From Archilochus colubris (taxonomy: Eukaryota; Chordata; Aves; Apodiformes; Trochilidae), in NCBI GenBank assembly GCA_023079485.1, contig CM041085.1:30365121-30429120 (forward strand): DNA of 64,000 nt, in the 5' to 3' direction. This document shows, piece by piece, positions 50,451 to 63,500 of the stretch (position 1 is the stretch's first letter; every line of letters begins with the position of its first letter). The notes under the pieces were generated by a model. It was not told the origin of the DNA and did not search any database. It worked only from the letters and a program-made list of their open reading frames with translations. The position numbers and the translations under genes are program-made.

Positions 50451-51108
50451 ACTTTCCTTCACAGAAAATACATTAGTCTTAATAATTTTTACAATCCTAG
50501 TATCTTTTAAATACAAATTTCTTACTTGTATGCTGCTTCAAGTATGAAACATGGATATTCTTATCAATACTCTAGAAGTGTACTAAGTGAAACAGTATTT
50601 GCTCCTACATGTTTATCAGCCTCCCTCCTGATCATGCCTCTATGGCATCAGGTAGGGATTTATTTTGCACCTGTGAAAAGGTATCAACTTCATTTTTTAA
50701 ATGAAAAACATATCCTCAACATACTTGCAGTGCTTTCTTGGTAACTATAGAAGGAGTTTTCTAAGACCAAAAAAATTATGTGTTAATTAGCTAGAGTTAA
50801 AATTAGTTACAAACTAAATCCTTCAGGAAATTTGTCATTGCTCTTGACCTATTCTTTGTCCTGAGTCATCTTAATAATGAAATAATGCAATAAAACTTTC
50901 CCTACTGTTAATTAAAAGCTTGTGCAGAGGGTGTAAAACAAATTAATAGATTAAATTGTAATTAAGTTTATCTATTGATGGTTATAGCTAATGGCTGTAA
51001 CTATACAGGCTGCAAGGAAGTTGTGTCAGTAGCTTTGCTGCGGATTCCTGGGGGGCCGCTGCACCCTCCCAAGGAGCTCAATCAGCCCTTCAGGTTGGCA
51101 CACTTTCA

Positions 51109-51550
51109 TAGAATCATAGAATTGGCTGGGTTAGAAGGGACCTCAGAGATCATCAAGTCCAACCCTTGATCCGCTACCGCTACAGTTACCAGACCATGGC
51201 ACTGAGTGCCACATCCAGTCTCTTTTTAAATATCTCCAGGGATGGAGAATCCACTACTTCCTGAGGCAGCCCATTCCAATGTCTGATCACCCTCTCCGTA
51301 AAGAAATTCTTTCTAATGTCCAACCTAAACTTCCCCTGGCACAACTTGAGACTGTGCCCTCTTGTCTTGCTGAGAGTTGCCTGGGAAAAGAGACCATTGC
51401 CCCCCTGGCTACACCCTCCTTTCAGGGAGTTGTAGAGAGTGATGAGGTCTCCCCTGAGCCTCCTCTTCTCCAGGCTGAACACCCCCAGCTCCTTCAGCCT
51501 CACCTCAGAGGGTCTGTGCTTGAGTCCTTTCAGCAGCCTAGTTGCCCTCC
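51109..51550 (-). mobile_element. CR1 LINE, 5'-truncated, with ORF2 C-terminus
   Basis: The plus-strand text begins with TCATAGAATCATAGAATTGG, so the 3' end is at 51109. A 105-codon minus-strand frame (51503-51186) encodes the CR1 ORF2 C-terminus, including [39 protein letters not shown] and the usual end near [11 protein letters not shown]. Upstream RT motifs are lost by truncation. It is of the same subfamily as the copies at 6.3, 22.2, 24.8 and 40.1 kb. Confidence 0.96.
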
Positions 51551-54174
51551 TAATTCAGGTCTTGGCTACAGTGGGTCTGAGGTAGGGAGTTGCATGCACA
51601 CCTCACTCCAATTCTTTGGGAGGTGAACGGATTCAAAGAGCTCTTTTGTGCACAGATTTTGTGTCTCGACCTGCAGTCGGGTATCTGCACTCAGAGGGTT
51701 TCCCTCAGCGCTGCTGCTGTCTCTGACATGCACAAAGGAAGCAGCCATGCAGTGTGACTGTGGCAGGGACCTAGGGGAGTGCTAAACACACACGAACAGA
51801 TGGATGAACTCAAGAGTCTGCACTGCTCCTCCTGCCACCCACCAGGTAGGTAACCTGGGATTTGGCTGAACACGGGTCCTCCAAACCAGTGTAGGGGCTT
51901 GATTCCCTAGCGTGCTTTATTTGCTTTGTGCTGCTCCAGTGGTGCAAAATAGATGGAAACTCAGGGTAAATCATGGGTGAGCTGGATAATTTGTGCTTTT
52001 CTGGTATATGAAGGAATCTGAGCTTATGTTAGAAAAAAAAAAAAAAAAAAAAAAAGAAAAAAGCATTAAAGTAATTAAATAAATTTAAAATTGATTCTAT
52101 CATATATTCCTATGTCTTGAGCGATAGCTTTGTCTATAAGTTTCTTGTTTATAAAATATGAATGAAAAGCTTTTTAGCTTTCATACAATCAAAATTTTCA
52201 TACATTATTTACTTTATAAGCAAATGGCTGTAAGTTCTTAGAAATACAGATTTCTAGGCAGAACGTATGTGGGGAATTGCAGCAAGGGAGGTAGTACAGA
52301 AATAAAAGATTAATAAAATCTTAAATCCTAAAGCCAAGAATCACATACTACTTAAAGACACTATATCAGCACTGCATAATCTTTCTCCATGCAAAAATAT
52401 TATATACCTAGCCTAGTTTCTTCAGCGAGAAGGGGAATAAATTTGTGAGTGATGCATTAACACAGCTATGCAGCTTCTTCTACCCAAGCAGCTGCATTTA
52501 AAGTAGCGTGGCTGCTCTCTACAGTAATGCCAGCTCTGTCACTATAGCCTCTCTCTATAGCCCTAATTCTACATGTACAGACTATTAGAGAGTATGCCGG
52601 AGTAATACTGCCTTTAAAAGGAGACTGCCACTCTGTCACTTCTCCTTGCTGTAAAAGTTAATTGATATGTTACCTTGCTCTATAATTTTAGTTAAGAGCA
52701 GGTCCAAGCAAGACTTGGTTTTAGGAAGGCTGAATATGGTTTGGGCTGTTTTGCTATTTGTTTTGCTGTGCTGTGGTATGCTGTAACAATGTCTTCTTCA
52801 TTTACCAGCAGCTCATGCCAGTTACTCAGTCCTGTGAGATAAGGGAATTAAACTACAGGAATCATGGGTGAAGGCTGTCATGGCATCCTTAGCACAGCGC
52901 TTTTATGCCTACTGTAGTTCAGACAGCTTTCAAATGAGAGAACTCAAAACAATGTTGTATTTTGGCAGCATACCTTTTCTAACCCCAGAGCACTCTGAAT
53001 TTTAACAACACTGCATTCTTGGGCTTTACCAGGGCTTACTCTATGGGAGATGCTTTAATCAGTCTATATCATCATATATGTTATATATACTTTTATCTAT
53101 ATTATATTTTTTCATTTAGCCTAAGATACTTTGAATACTGCTTAATACAGTGAGAGAACACATCCATGCATCGTGGCATTAGTTAACACCAGTCAATTCC
53201 TCCAGTAAGCTGGTCATGAAGTATGCTGATGCTCCTAAGTAAATGCAATATAATTTATGTCTTAACGGAAAGAAGTAAGTTGTGGAACATCTGTTTAAGG
53301 ATGCGGAGAAAGATCTCTTGAATTCAAGTAAATATGGTATAAAAGAACTTAAATGTAATAGGATTAAATTCGTCTGAAACCCATTTGTCAATAGTACTCG
53401 GTGGTTTAAGGTTCAGAGGGGTTTTAAGACTACAAATAATTGAATTGCTAATATGTGTAAGGCATTTTTCCATTAACTTGGATGGCCATCTATGGCAGAA
53501 GCTTTTCCCACATGCAATGCTAACCATCATTCATATTTCAAACCTATGATTGTAAGGATCTGTTTAGGCTCTGTGATGTAGAAACTGTTCTGCTGGACAG
53601 TAAGATCATAGGGAACGAGGGGGCTGAATGCCAGAGACTCCTTGACTTTGCACCCCACGTTCTGAGGAGCTAGCTGGAATCACCTAAAGAAAGTATTTTA
53701 AGTTTAAAACCAATTTTGGTACTGATCATACAGCAGATTTTTTTTCTTTTCTTTGTGCATTAAACCCTGAGCTTTGTAGGTGAGAGACTGTTTTAAACTG
53801 CTCTACAGACCTCTATCCTCTAAGGTACAGAGTGTATCCAGCAGAGTGCTGAGCAAATCAACTGCTATTGAATGAGGCAGGCAGCATGTTCTCAGCAGCA
53901 TTTGGGGTTAGGCATTTCATTAGTATGACCAGTTCCAGCAGGTGGCTTAGCAGTAGTTTTAGGAACATTGGAAAATAAGAACATAGGCTGGAGGGAGCAC
54001 CCTGGCTAATTGCATCCCTATCTCTGGCTGTTTCCAGCAAGCAGTTTGTACCTTTCGTTCCTTTGCTGGATCAATTTAATACTAAAAGCAATAAAGTGGG
54101 TTTTTAATATCTATTCTTATTCAAAGGATGTTCCAGAGCTCCTGTTGAAAACTTTTTTCTCGTTTTCAGACATA
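51551..54174. other. Gene-free stretch
   Basis: The first 330 bp after the CR1 are GC-richer and end near CACCAG|GTAGGT, a moderate plus-strand donor motif, without a supporting frame. A poly-A run of 23 lies at 52033-52055. The rest is AT-rich with short frames only. Confidence 0.5.
52033..52055 (+). repeat. Poly-A run (A23)
   Basis: An uninterrupted A homopolymer followed by GAAAAAAG. It could be the tail of a retroposed sequence, but nothing upstream is recognisable as one. Confidence 0.9.
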
Positions 54175-54562
54175 TTTATTCAAAGACAGCTGATTCCCTA
54201 GTTGTTCTTGTGCAGTCATCCATATTAAATTGGTCTTATTCCGTTCCATTTGTCCACCTGACACATTCATTTCTCTCCCCTTTAAATGTTTGTTCCAGTA
54301 ATCCTTTTTAGATCAAACGGATGCCAGAAGGTGGGGGGAACAACCCTCAGAATGCAAAATCTTTGTATCTTGTATAGAAGGGCAGTTCACAGGCAGCGCC
54401 AGCACTCTTTCCAATCACAGAACCACTCCTCCAGCCCTTTCCCTTCGTAACTTCATCTGTGAAGCTCTCTGGTGCAGGAATGCTGTGAGACTGTTCCATG
54501 AGCATCCTCTCACTCCCATTTATGTAAGGTGGATCCCTCACTAAGGAGTATTCAAGGTGTTG
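54175..54562 (-). CDS. Candidate terminal exon, unknown protein
   Basis: On the minus strand an acceptor-like TTTCTTTAGGTGTTAG precedes a 71-codon frame (54562 to the TGA at 54347) beginning QHLEYSLVRDPPYINGSERM and ending FYTRYKDFAF. The codons look like coding sequence, with many purine-first triplets and mixed hydrophilic and hydrophobic residues. About 170 bp after the stop, an AATAAA signal (54180-54175) would close a short 3' UTR. The frame is closed by an in-frame TAG at the acceptor, so it needs splicing, or a start at the internal Met (54541). I found no upstream exon that joins in frame and do not recognise the protein. It could be a pseudogene fragment or chance. Confidence 0.22.
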
Positions 54563-57500
54563 CTAACACCTAAAGAAATCTTAGAAGCGTGCTGCTTGAG
54601 TTTCAGTGCCCTGACACAGTGCGATCCTTGCTGTGAAAGGTGTCAGCAAAACATGAGATCATGTGTGTAAGAAGACTCACCTACATAAAATTTGAGGGGA
54701 CCTAGAATTGCCTTTTTTTTTCCTCTGCCACCAAAATAAATTTCCATGCTGATTTGGGTACAAGAAAGGTTCAATGTCATTATAGTTTATCTTCTCAGAC
54801 AATGGCTTTTTCAGGAAACTCTTCTTACTTATATGTGCTCATCAATTATAGCATCTTGTAGGACTAGATAAACAAAATATTAACGTAGACACTTAGAGGC
54901 TGGTCTAGAAGAGCAGGATTCCATGCATGATGGAAATTCTTTGGATCACCTACTTGAGACTGCACACGACAAACAAAAATGTCGTCACTTTGGTTTGTTG
55001 CTACATGAGTCACCTTCAAAAGAAAAGTCAAATCACAAGAGAAAATTAAACATTTGTCAAGGAAACGAATAATCTGGACCCCTCGGACGAGTTAGCTGAT
55101 GATTATTCTTCAAGTTCAGTTCTGTTATGAACCAGGTTTTGTTGGTTCACTTGTAGACTTGAATGGAAACAGTGTGGCTTTTTGAGGCTTTTGCACTCAC
55201 ATCTAAAAAGTTGCCTTTACATCCAAGAAGAGGGTTGAACTGACAATAAGCATGCTATACTCTATTTTGCTTGCTGTCCTAGCCGTTACTATGCACTGAG
55301 GAAAATACTCAGCCCTACCTTAGGACACAGACCTCACTAGGAAACAAAATTTGGCTGCACACAAACTTGCAGCATTTGAGCAATGACCAAATGTGTGACA
55401 TCATCATCAGGAAGCTATGTCCCCCCAAAAGATGCAGTTATTTTTATGTTTCTTAAAAATGTAGTTCAAACAAACAAAGTCATTCACAAACTGTCTAAGC
55501 TTGGCTTCCAGATTGTTTCAGACTTTGAGTGCCTTGTCACTTTTTCTGAGTGATATGTAATGGAAATAGAAAGGTACATTGAAAACATTTCCATCCACAT
55601 CTCCTTCCTAAGATGTTGCACGGGTGATACACCAGCAGGCAATGTGTCAGATTACATATGTGTGTCAGAAAACTGATCAGAAAAAGCTGCTACCCTGAGG
55701 CTGTAGCTATGCATACAACCTTTTTTTAAAGGCCGGTCTGGAATGCAGATACTCCCAACACACTTGTGGTCTAGAGTAGTATTGGGGGCCCAAGCATCTA
55801 TCTCATGTATGTCCAGTGGATGGTTTACCCATCAGACAACCCATATCCAACCAGGGTTTGAGTGCCTGAGCTTCCCTAGCCCTGTTGCTATTATGATGAC
55901 CAGGAACCTTGCCATCTTGTTCATGGATGGACCATGAGAACTTGCCATGCTTACAGGGACCTGTGGTTTTTGTTCTGTGGTAAGCAAAGCTTCTCAAAGG
56001 CAGAAAGAAAGTTTTCACAGCACCTGTTTATTCTTGCTAGGACTAATCTGCAACTCCCAAAATAAAAATTTCAGGTGTGGGTTTAGGTAGAATATTGTTG
56101 TTGTTAAGAATATCTAGCTTTTGTCAGTCCTTCTCCAGAAGTCATTGGTTGTAGCACAAGTACAGCAATAAGGCTGTAAGTTAGGGTGAAGCCAGAGATA
56201 ATTTTCTACAAGTTTTGACACATTTAGATTGTCTTCAAGAAGTATCTGTAACTTTACACGGAATATTAATGAGAATGAGAAGGTTAGAAGTAGATCTAAA
56301 GTTGACCCTCTGAAGAGGGTCCGTGGCTGGGGATGCTTTCTGACAGACATGCAGACAGTCAGTAAGAGCTGACATACACTTTCTTTAGGTGCTTGGTGCT
56401 ACTCAATACTGAAAGGGGGAATAAGAAATATTCCCCCCTAAAGAATCCTAATACTTACCCAAAGGTCTGTCCTAGTGAGGAAACATTAAATGATATTGCA
56501 AGGCAAAACTCCTTACTATGTTTCCACACATTTAATGATGAACATGGACACAGGCATCCACTCTAGATGAAAAATCTGCAAAATCTCACTTTGTGACTAA
56601 ACATACAGGCAGTTCATTTAATTCTGACTAGTTCTTTCCACAAAACTATGAAAAATTTGCCTGCAGGAGGAAGTGCTTGAATCAGCTCAACTGAGAACAG
56701 AAGTTTATCCTATTCACTAAGGGGGATGAGTCTTCTATTGAGATGCTAAATATTGCCTTCCATACAGCCCTTCCCTAAGTGCTAAAGTTCTTTTTATGCC
56801 ACATTTATATTAATTGTGATCCTTTTGCCCCTGGCTCTCCAGCTGTTTCCTTGCTTACATCCTGAGGCAAGAACTGCTGAACTCAGGGAACAGGAAAACA
56901 GGATTATTGGCAGGGCTAGTCTACAGAAAATTTTTAAAACTATTTACACCTCAGAACTGGCTATTTAGACCTTCCAGGGAAAGAAAAAAATCTCAAAAGC
57001 AGAAGTAATAACTGGCTGAGAGAACACCAACATGTTAAAAGGGCCATCAAAGTGAGAAAGGGCAAGAAACAGGCATAAGATGCTGCAATTGTAATGGTAG
57101 ATAGTACTGAAGGGTACTGAAGTGAAAACATGAGTCTGGATGCTACTTAGTAAAGAAAAAAAGGAAATGAGTGAAGGTGAATTAAATCACTACAGTGATA
57201 GAGTCTTGGAAGTATGGAATAGGAGACGGGGGATGCCGAGGACTAAAGGTCAGGGGGCAGAGAGAGGCTTTTTTCTATGGAAGTGGGAAGGAGAGAGGTT
57301 TTAGAGCTCAAAAATTAACAGCAATATTTAGATGAGATAGATGAATAGATGAGAAGAAGGAGAGAGGAGCTGACGGTGACAAGTTCAAAAGGATGGGAAC
57401 AAAGTAAGATTTGAAAGATTATGGTAAAGAATAGGGAAGAAAATCTGGAAAGAAGGTAAAGACATTTCCTCTCTATCCAGTGAATCTAAAATGCCAGTGC

Positions 57501-58209
57501 AACATCAAGGAGAAGAAGCTACGAAGAGCAAGATCTCAACAACAGTAAACGGACTAGATGGATGCCACTATAGACTTATGGTGGGAGGGGAACATGTGAG
57601 AAAAAAGAAATCTAGCATTAAAGAGATAGAAAAAGGATAAGGACATGCTGAAGAACTTTACAGGAAGGTCTGAGGAGAATGGAATCAATATCTGATAGTC
57701 ACTTTAAAAATAAAAGCTAATTTCTAATAGTTTTTCATTATTAGAAGTTATTTGTAGCATCTGAGAAATTCAGTCTTTATAAGGAGGATTGTTCAGCCTG
57801 AATATTAAGAAAGCTATTACTCATGTCCTGCTTTTAAAAAAGTGTTAAAATTAAATTTAATTCCCTTGTGTGCATAATGATATAATATGTTATGTCTGTT
57901 TTGACACATGAACAACATCACAATAACAACAAAACAACACCAAAAAAAGTTCAGTTTTCCTTTGCTATTTGCAACTAGAGTTTCCTCTTGAGGCACTGAA
58001 AACTGTGCCATTCAACTAAATTTCCTTGATCTGGAGATAACAGGACATCAGAACTAACTGGTAACACTTCTATTACGTCTTATTCTATTCCATCTTATCC
58101 TATCTGATCCTATTCTACACTCTTAAGTAAGACAGCTCTGGCTAAGTAAGAGCAAAGGAGATCAACTTTTCCCAAGCTGTTTTTAATTTGGATTTGGAGA
58201 TCTGCACAT

Positions 58210-58228
58210 GAAGAAGAAGAAGAAGAAG
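58210..58228 (+). repeat. GAA triplet run (6 units)
   Basis: Six tandem GAA units in otherwise unique sequence. Confidence 0.92.
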
Positions 58229-60460
58229 GTAGACAACTTTTTATAGCAACAAAAGCTCATGCACTTCCTAGGTTTGCTTTATGTAGCAAATCTACCAAAG
58301 GCCTTTCTTACTCACAGTATAGTTTCTGTTACAGGTCTAAGATGCTAAATAAAAATTTATTACTGAGCCAACAGCAACTGGCTACAATTCAAAATGTCAT
58401 TGTATCCTGATCAATACCCCTAACATTTAAAAACTGGTTTTGCTTATTTTTTCTTTTTTTAAAGTAATTTTCCACCATGCAAAATTTTGGTAGTACTAGT
58501 TTTCATCAATTCTGATTATGGAAGATATATAAATATTACAGTAGCATAATTACTGGCAACACTGGTATCCTGAGTACCAACCTCCTGGTAAACTAATTTC
58601 TGAATATACATTCTGAGATCAACTTCTTGATCTCTATATTTTTGAGGGACAGAGGCATTACTTTAATTAATTGTCATTGTTTTTGAGGAAAACATAGTTT
58701 TTGTACAGAAAAGAAACAAAAAAAATATTTATTTTAATTATAAATTTCCTGCAGCTCCATTTTACGTGCAGTCTTCCAGGATAAGGTATTTGCACATAGG
58801 TTGAACTGTCCTAGCATAGAGAAGGAAGAGTTTATCTCCTTCACTGAAGCTGTGATGACAGTGGCTGCTGTGTGTACCTTGGCCCCAGTCTGCTACAGAG
58901 GGTAGGCATCCAAATTAGGATTTACCTGGCTTTCCATTTTCTGTGTCTACGAACCCACACATATCCCATTTCCCTTGCACCCTTAGGTACCCAAATTTCC
59001 ACAGTCAGGTGCCTCGAGTACCTGTTACTCATGCTTGGGGCAGCTTCCAGCTAAGTCAGAATCCCCTCTCATCAGGACATGTTTTCTGCCTGGTGTCCCA
59101 GAGGAGCTCAGTCCAGGAGACATGCTCAGAGTATGCTTCTCATTTTGTAAAAGAGCTGAGCTCATCACAAAATGCAAGACACAAGCAAACTGCCATTCCA
59201 AAATACAGCCAGAGACAAAGGCTGGTCAGAAGTAAGTTTTGTGATTGTTTCATCCCTTCTGCCCTCACCAAAACAGATACCATATTCTCCATTTTTCTAT
59301 CATAAAATAAAGCAGGAGGGAGAGCTCTGGCCAGGATATGAGACTCCTGAGTTTCTCACATGCAAATCTGAGGAAGTTCAGACCTTCCCTTCCCCATCTC
59401 AGGAAGTCTGCCCTAATCACCAGTTTTGTGTCCTGAAGATATCCAAAGGGAGAAAAGGGTCTCCACTATTCCTGTTGACATTATGCTGCTTTGCAAAAAA
59501 ACCCTAACCAAAACCCCATCCAGCAATTGAAGAGTCATTACCCAGAGAGGCAGCCAAGTACCCACCATTAGAGTTCACCTGGGAGCAGGAACACCTTGAT
59601 TTCTGCCCTGTTCTAAGCACTAAATAGGCTGGGAGCCGCATTATTTAATCTTTGCAGTACTGAATAAAAGCAAGAAAGCCCATCCACCTTTTCCTTTTTG
59701 AAAACATATCCTTAATGTGTTTTTAAAAGGGATGTCTCAGATTCTAAGTGTAGGAGAGGCCCATGGCTGCAAATCTCAGTCATTCTGTAGTTCAGACTGG
59801 CTTTCTCAGTCCCAGGAAGGGAAAGGGTAAAGCACTCTCGTGGTCAACAATCCTCTGCTCCTAGTTGTGCAGCAGCCTAAGCCAGAACTTCTTCTCTATC
59901 TCTGCTCCATGTAAGTGATCAGTGAATAAGTTCAGAGAGTTAATCCCTCTGACAATTAATCATTTCTACAGGGTCATTTTTCTGCCACAACACCTACTTG
60001 AATTGCTTTACCACATGGTAGAAAAGCATCACACAAAAGCAGGAGTCAAAGGACCAATGGCTTGGACTTAAGTTGACCAAAGCTCTCAAGGAGCACTTGG
60101 GGTGCTGCCTTTGGTAATTCATATTGAGGTGTCTCATCCTGTCAAGGCATAGCAGATGCCCAGGTACTTCACACAAGGCTGTTCCCATCTAGGAAGCAAA
60201 AAAAAAAAAGCAAACCACCTTTGAAAGCAGATAGCTCATTGCTGCTGTGCATGAGAGTTCTCTGATCTGGTACTTGCAAGCGAGCTGAGTGAGGACAGCT
60301 TTGGGGAACCCTAAGCTCCCCAAAATGTGCTAGAAACAGAAAGAACATAAGGCTGGCTTTCTCATGTTCTCATTTTGCTAATAGTACTGATGTGGACTAT
60401 GCAATTTTTTCTTCTAGTTTTATTTGACTCCACTTTTAACTTCTGAGGTTAAGCTTGTGG

Positions 60461-60512
60461 TTAGTTTTTTGGTTTGGTTTTTTGTTTTGGTTTGTTTTTT
60501 TTTGTTTTTGTA
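60461..60512 (+). repeat. T/G-rich low-complexity tract
   Basis: Runs of T separated by GG or G, with no A or C over most of the length. Confidence 0.85.
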
Positions 60513-63500
60513 TCTTGCAAAAATATGATTGTATGCAATAGGATTAACATGTAACAACTGAATCAAAATATAAAAATGTTCAACTTACGAGCTGTTGTTC
60601 CAAGAAATGGAAAAGGGTAATTATTAAAAAAGCTCCACTTAAGTTTCTGAGTTACCTATCAATCCCAGCTCTAGAGACCCATGGAAGAGACAAGAGGCTG
60701 TATGTTCCCCAAGTCTATTAAATTATTAGTAGGACTGGAGCCATATATGGGAGATGAAAGGTGTTGTTTAAAATTGATTGTAAGACTGAAGCAAATAATA
60801 TACAGCACCTAATTTTAGATAGGGCTCCTTCAAGATAGACAAGTCCTTGCACAGTAGCTAGAGAAATGCAAATAGCAAATTTTTACAAGTCAAAGGTTTT
60901 CTCTGGTTGTCTACATTTCTTATGTATCTCTCATTGTTATCTTGCCTAAATGCTTCAGAATCTTAAATTTTTTAATCTCAAGTCCAAGGTCATCTTTTTT
61001 ACTGTCCAGTCAAAAAGAAAAGACTTCTTTCTGCTCATCCAACAGTCAAGTACTTGTTCTTCTACCTCAATTTAGAAAGCACAGTTTAAGTTCACAATGA
61101 GAGGAAAAGAGATTTCCACCTGCATCTCTTGTATCTACTAACAGTTACATCCCCTTTGATGAGACTTCCACACAAGTGAGAAGTCTGGAGTCACTCAATT
61201 CAGAACTGGAAAGACTTTAAAATCACAGATATGTTTCATGAAATAGAAAAAATATTTTTCACACAAATAACTGAAATACACTTTGGCAAAATGTGTAGTC
61301 TCCAAAAGGAGAAAGAAATAACTTCCTAAAAGAAGATAAGAGACAGTTTAGATTCTTAAATTTTAGGATAGCCTTCAGCTACTGGATCATCTTTCCTCTC
61401 CAGTTTGTTGTCTTACCTGTGATCAGTTTGATTTGTTGCCTGATTTGGGCACAAGTAGAACTTCTTTTATAACCTGTTTATTAAAGTTGTGTTGAATGTC
61501 TGTTGTAGAATGTTTCAAGCTTATGTTCTCTAGTGGAATCTGAACACTTCCTCTTAAAATGCCTCCTGCTTATCTTACCTACTGATACACTGCCAGATGT
61601 GAATCATGGCAGGATAGCCTGCTGCCCCCTAGGTAGAGTTGGGCACACTGGGAAAGTGTCCTCATCTCCATCACCAGATTTGCTAATTACTTAATGTAAA
61701 CATTAACTCTGCACTTTTCTTTTTTTCCTGAAAGAAATGTCTCACTTATACACTGTCATATTTTAGGATCTGAGAAAGTAGTGAAGATGAACACTGAAAG
61801 ACAAATCAAATAAAGAATCAGTGTGGTCTGTTAGTGGAATACAATGACTTACTGTAAGGGAACATTGCTACAACTAACATGCAGTACAAGAGAGGTTTTT
61901 ATGCTGCATTAAACTTTAATTATCAGAATTGCACCTGAAGAACATTTCTTCAGTTAAAAAGCATGTAAGTGTCTTTCTGTGAGACTATCAGACCGACCAG
62001 CTTTTTTGAGCCTCCCATGAAAGTGACACAAATGAAGAGAAACAGAAATAAATAAATAAATGGGGAAGCAACATGTCTATTCATTGCTGCAATAACTTAA
62101 ATGGAAAAAGACACACCATTAAAAGAGAAAGGACCTTAAAAGCATATCACTAGACCACTAGGCTTGCCTGGTACTTTGCTGTAAAAGCTAGGGATCATCA
62201 GGCTGTGTGCTGAAAGCTTCTCCATTCAGCAGGACTCAAAAAACCAGTTCCAACCTTTTGTTATGAGTCTAGCCAGAAAGATGCTTTTTAATGGGCTTTC
62301 AGGCTTGATTTTGGAAATATCATAGTGTCACTTATGAGAAAAGTAGAACAAATAATAGCATTTATCTTAAACATAGCCATCTCAGGCTCATTACACCATA
62401 GTTGTCATGTGCTGCCTGTCTATTAAGGTATCTTCCAAAGTGATGGCATTCTTACCAGGAAAATTTGCCAAGCATGTCTGAAGAATGATTAACTGTTTAT
62501 ATAATATTTCAGTTTCTCTATCTATTGCAGCTTCTGATCTCCTTTAGTTTATGTTTTGAATATCACGTCAAAAAACTACTTTATTGCCCCCATTTGGTAA
62601 AAATAGCCTCTGTATCTGAAGAAGGCTAATGTCTACTTTGCATCTACACTAGTATAATGGCACTTGGGAGATTATGGATTAGTTGCTCCAGATTAAGAGA
62701 AATTCATCTTTTCAAGAGGCTATGGGATGTGAGGTTTGTTGCTGGATTAAGTTTTGGGGGTTTTGGTGTGGTTTTGGGTTTTTTTTTAGGCATTGTCTTC
62801 CTGCCTTTCCCAAAGCAAACATACAAATGTAAAGCCTGTGAACTGCAGGTGGGCTCAGAGCTCACCGGGTGATTGATGTCAGCTGTCACTTCACAACACG
62901 TTCTAGTGAGCAACAGAGTACACCATTTATCATGGGGTGAAAAACATTGACTTGCTTGCATATAATTTTGGTGATAGAACCTGACTTGGTGCTGAAGACA
63001 CAAGTAATACCATTCTCTTGACCACAGTTTAGCCTCCATAAACTCACTTGAGCTTTCAGACACTCAGAGCTAAGCTACTAGAAAAGCTACAGCAGGAAAC
63101 CAGAATGAGATTATTCATGAAATCTGAGGTCAGTCCCTTAAATCTACATGGTTTCTGAGCCTCACTGACCCAAATCACAGTTTTTTTGGCATGATAGAGC
63201 ATAAACCATCTTTCTTTTTGCTGCGAATTGCCAGCTAGGACCCTGTAGTAGATACCTCTGTGGTTAACACGTAAGCACTCCCTGAGCTGCAGTGAAGCCA
63301 TGTAAGGGAGGATGGAGCCCAGAGAAAGGAAGCAGAAAAGCTGAGACAGCAGATGGAAGTGCTTTTGGATTGGAAAACAAGGTGCAAACCTGCAAGTTCC
63401 TGCATCATGGCATATGTCACCCTCTTGAGGTAGAAAGTAAACTGCCCTCTGCTTCTGCTGAAGAGTAATTCTGACTCATTTAGGAAATACAATGCATCCA

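Larger units (their letters stand above)
49325..51108. other. Gene-free stretch with a SINE-like head
   Basis: No gene was recognised. A tRNA-like A-box/B-box pair at about 49905-49970 is listed separately. AT dinucleotide blocks lie at 50380-50450. The AT-rich block at 50757-51010 has many TAAT/ATTA cores and no repeat, and is noted as a possible conserved element. The 87-codon frame at 49336-49599 has no known domain. Confidence 0.5.

Noticed and set aside
54681..54748. Exon-like minus-strand segment with a strong GTAG|GTGAGT donor
   Set aside because: None of its open frames joins in phase to the candidate terminal exon at 54562, and the intervening intron would be only about 118 bp.
58943..59507. 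Two overlapping plus-strand frames of 120 and 111 codons
   Set aside because: They are in different frames over the same DNA, with no domain or splice structure; probably chance in slightly GC-richer sequence.
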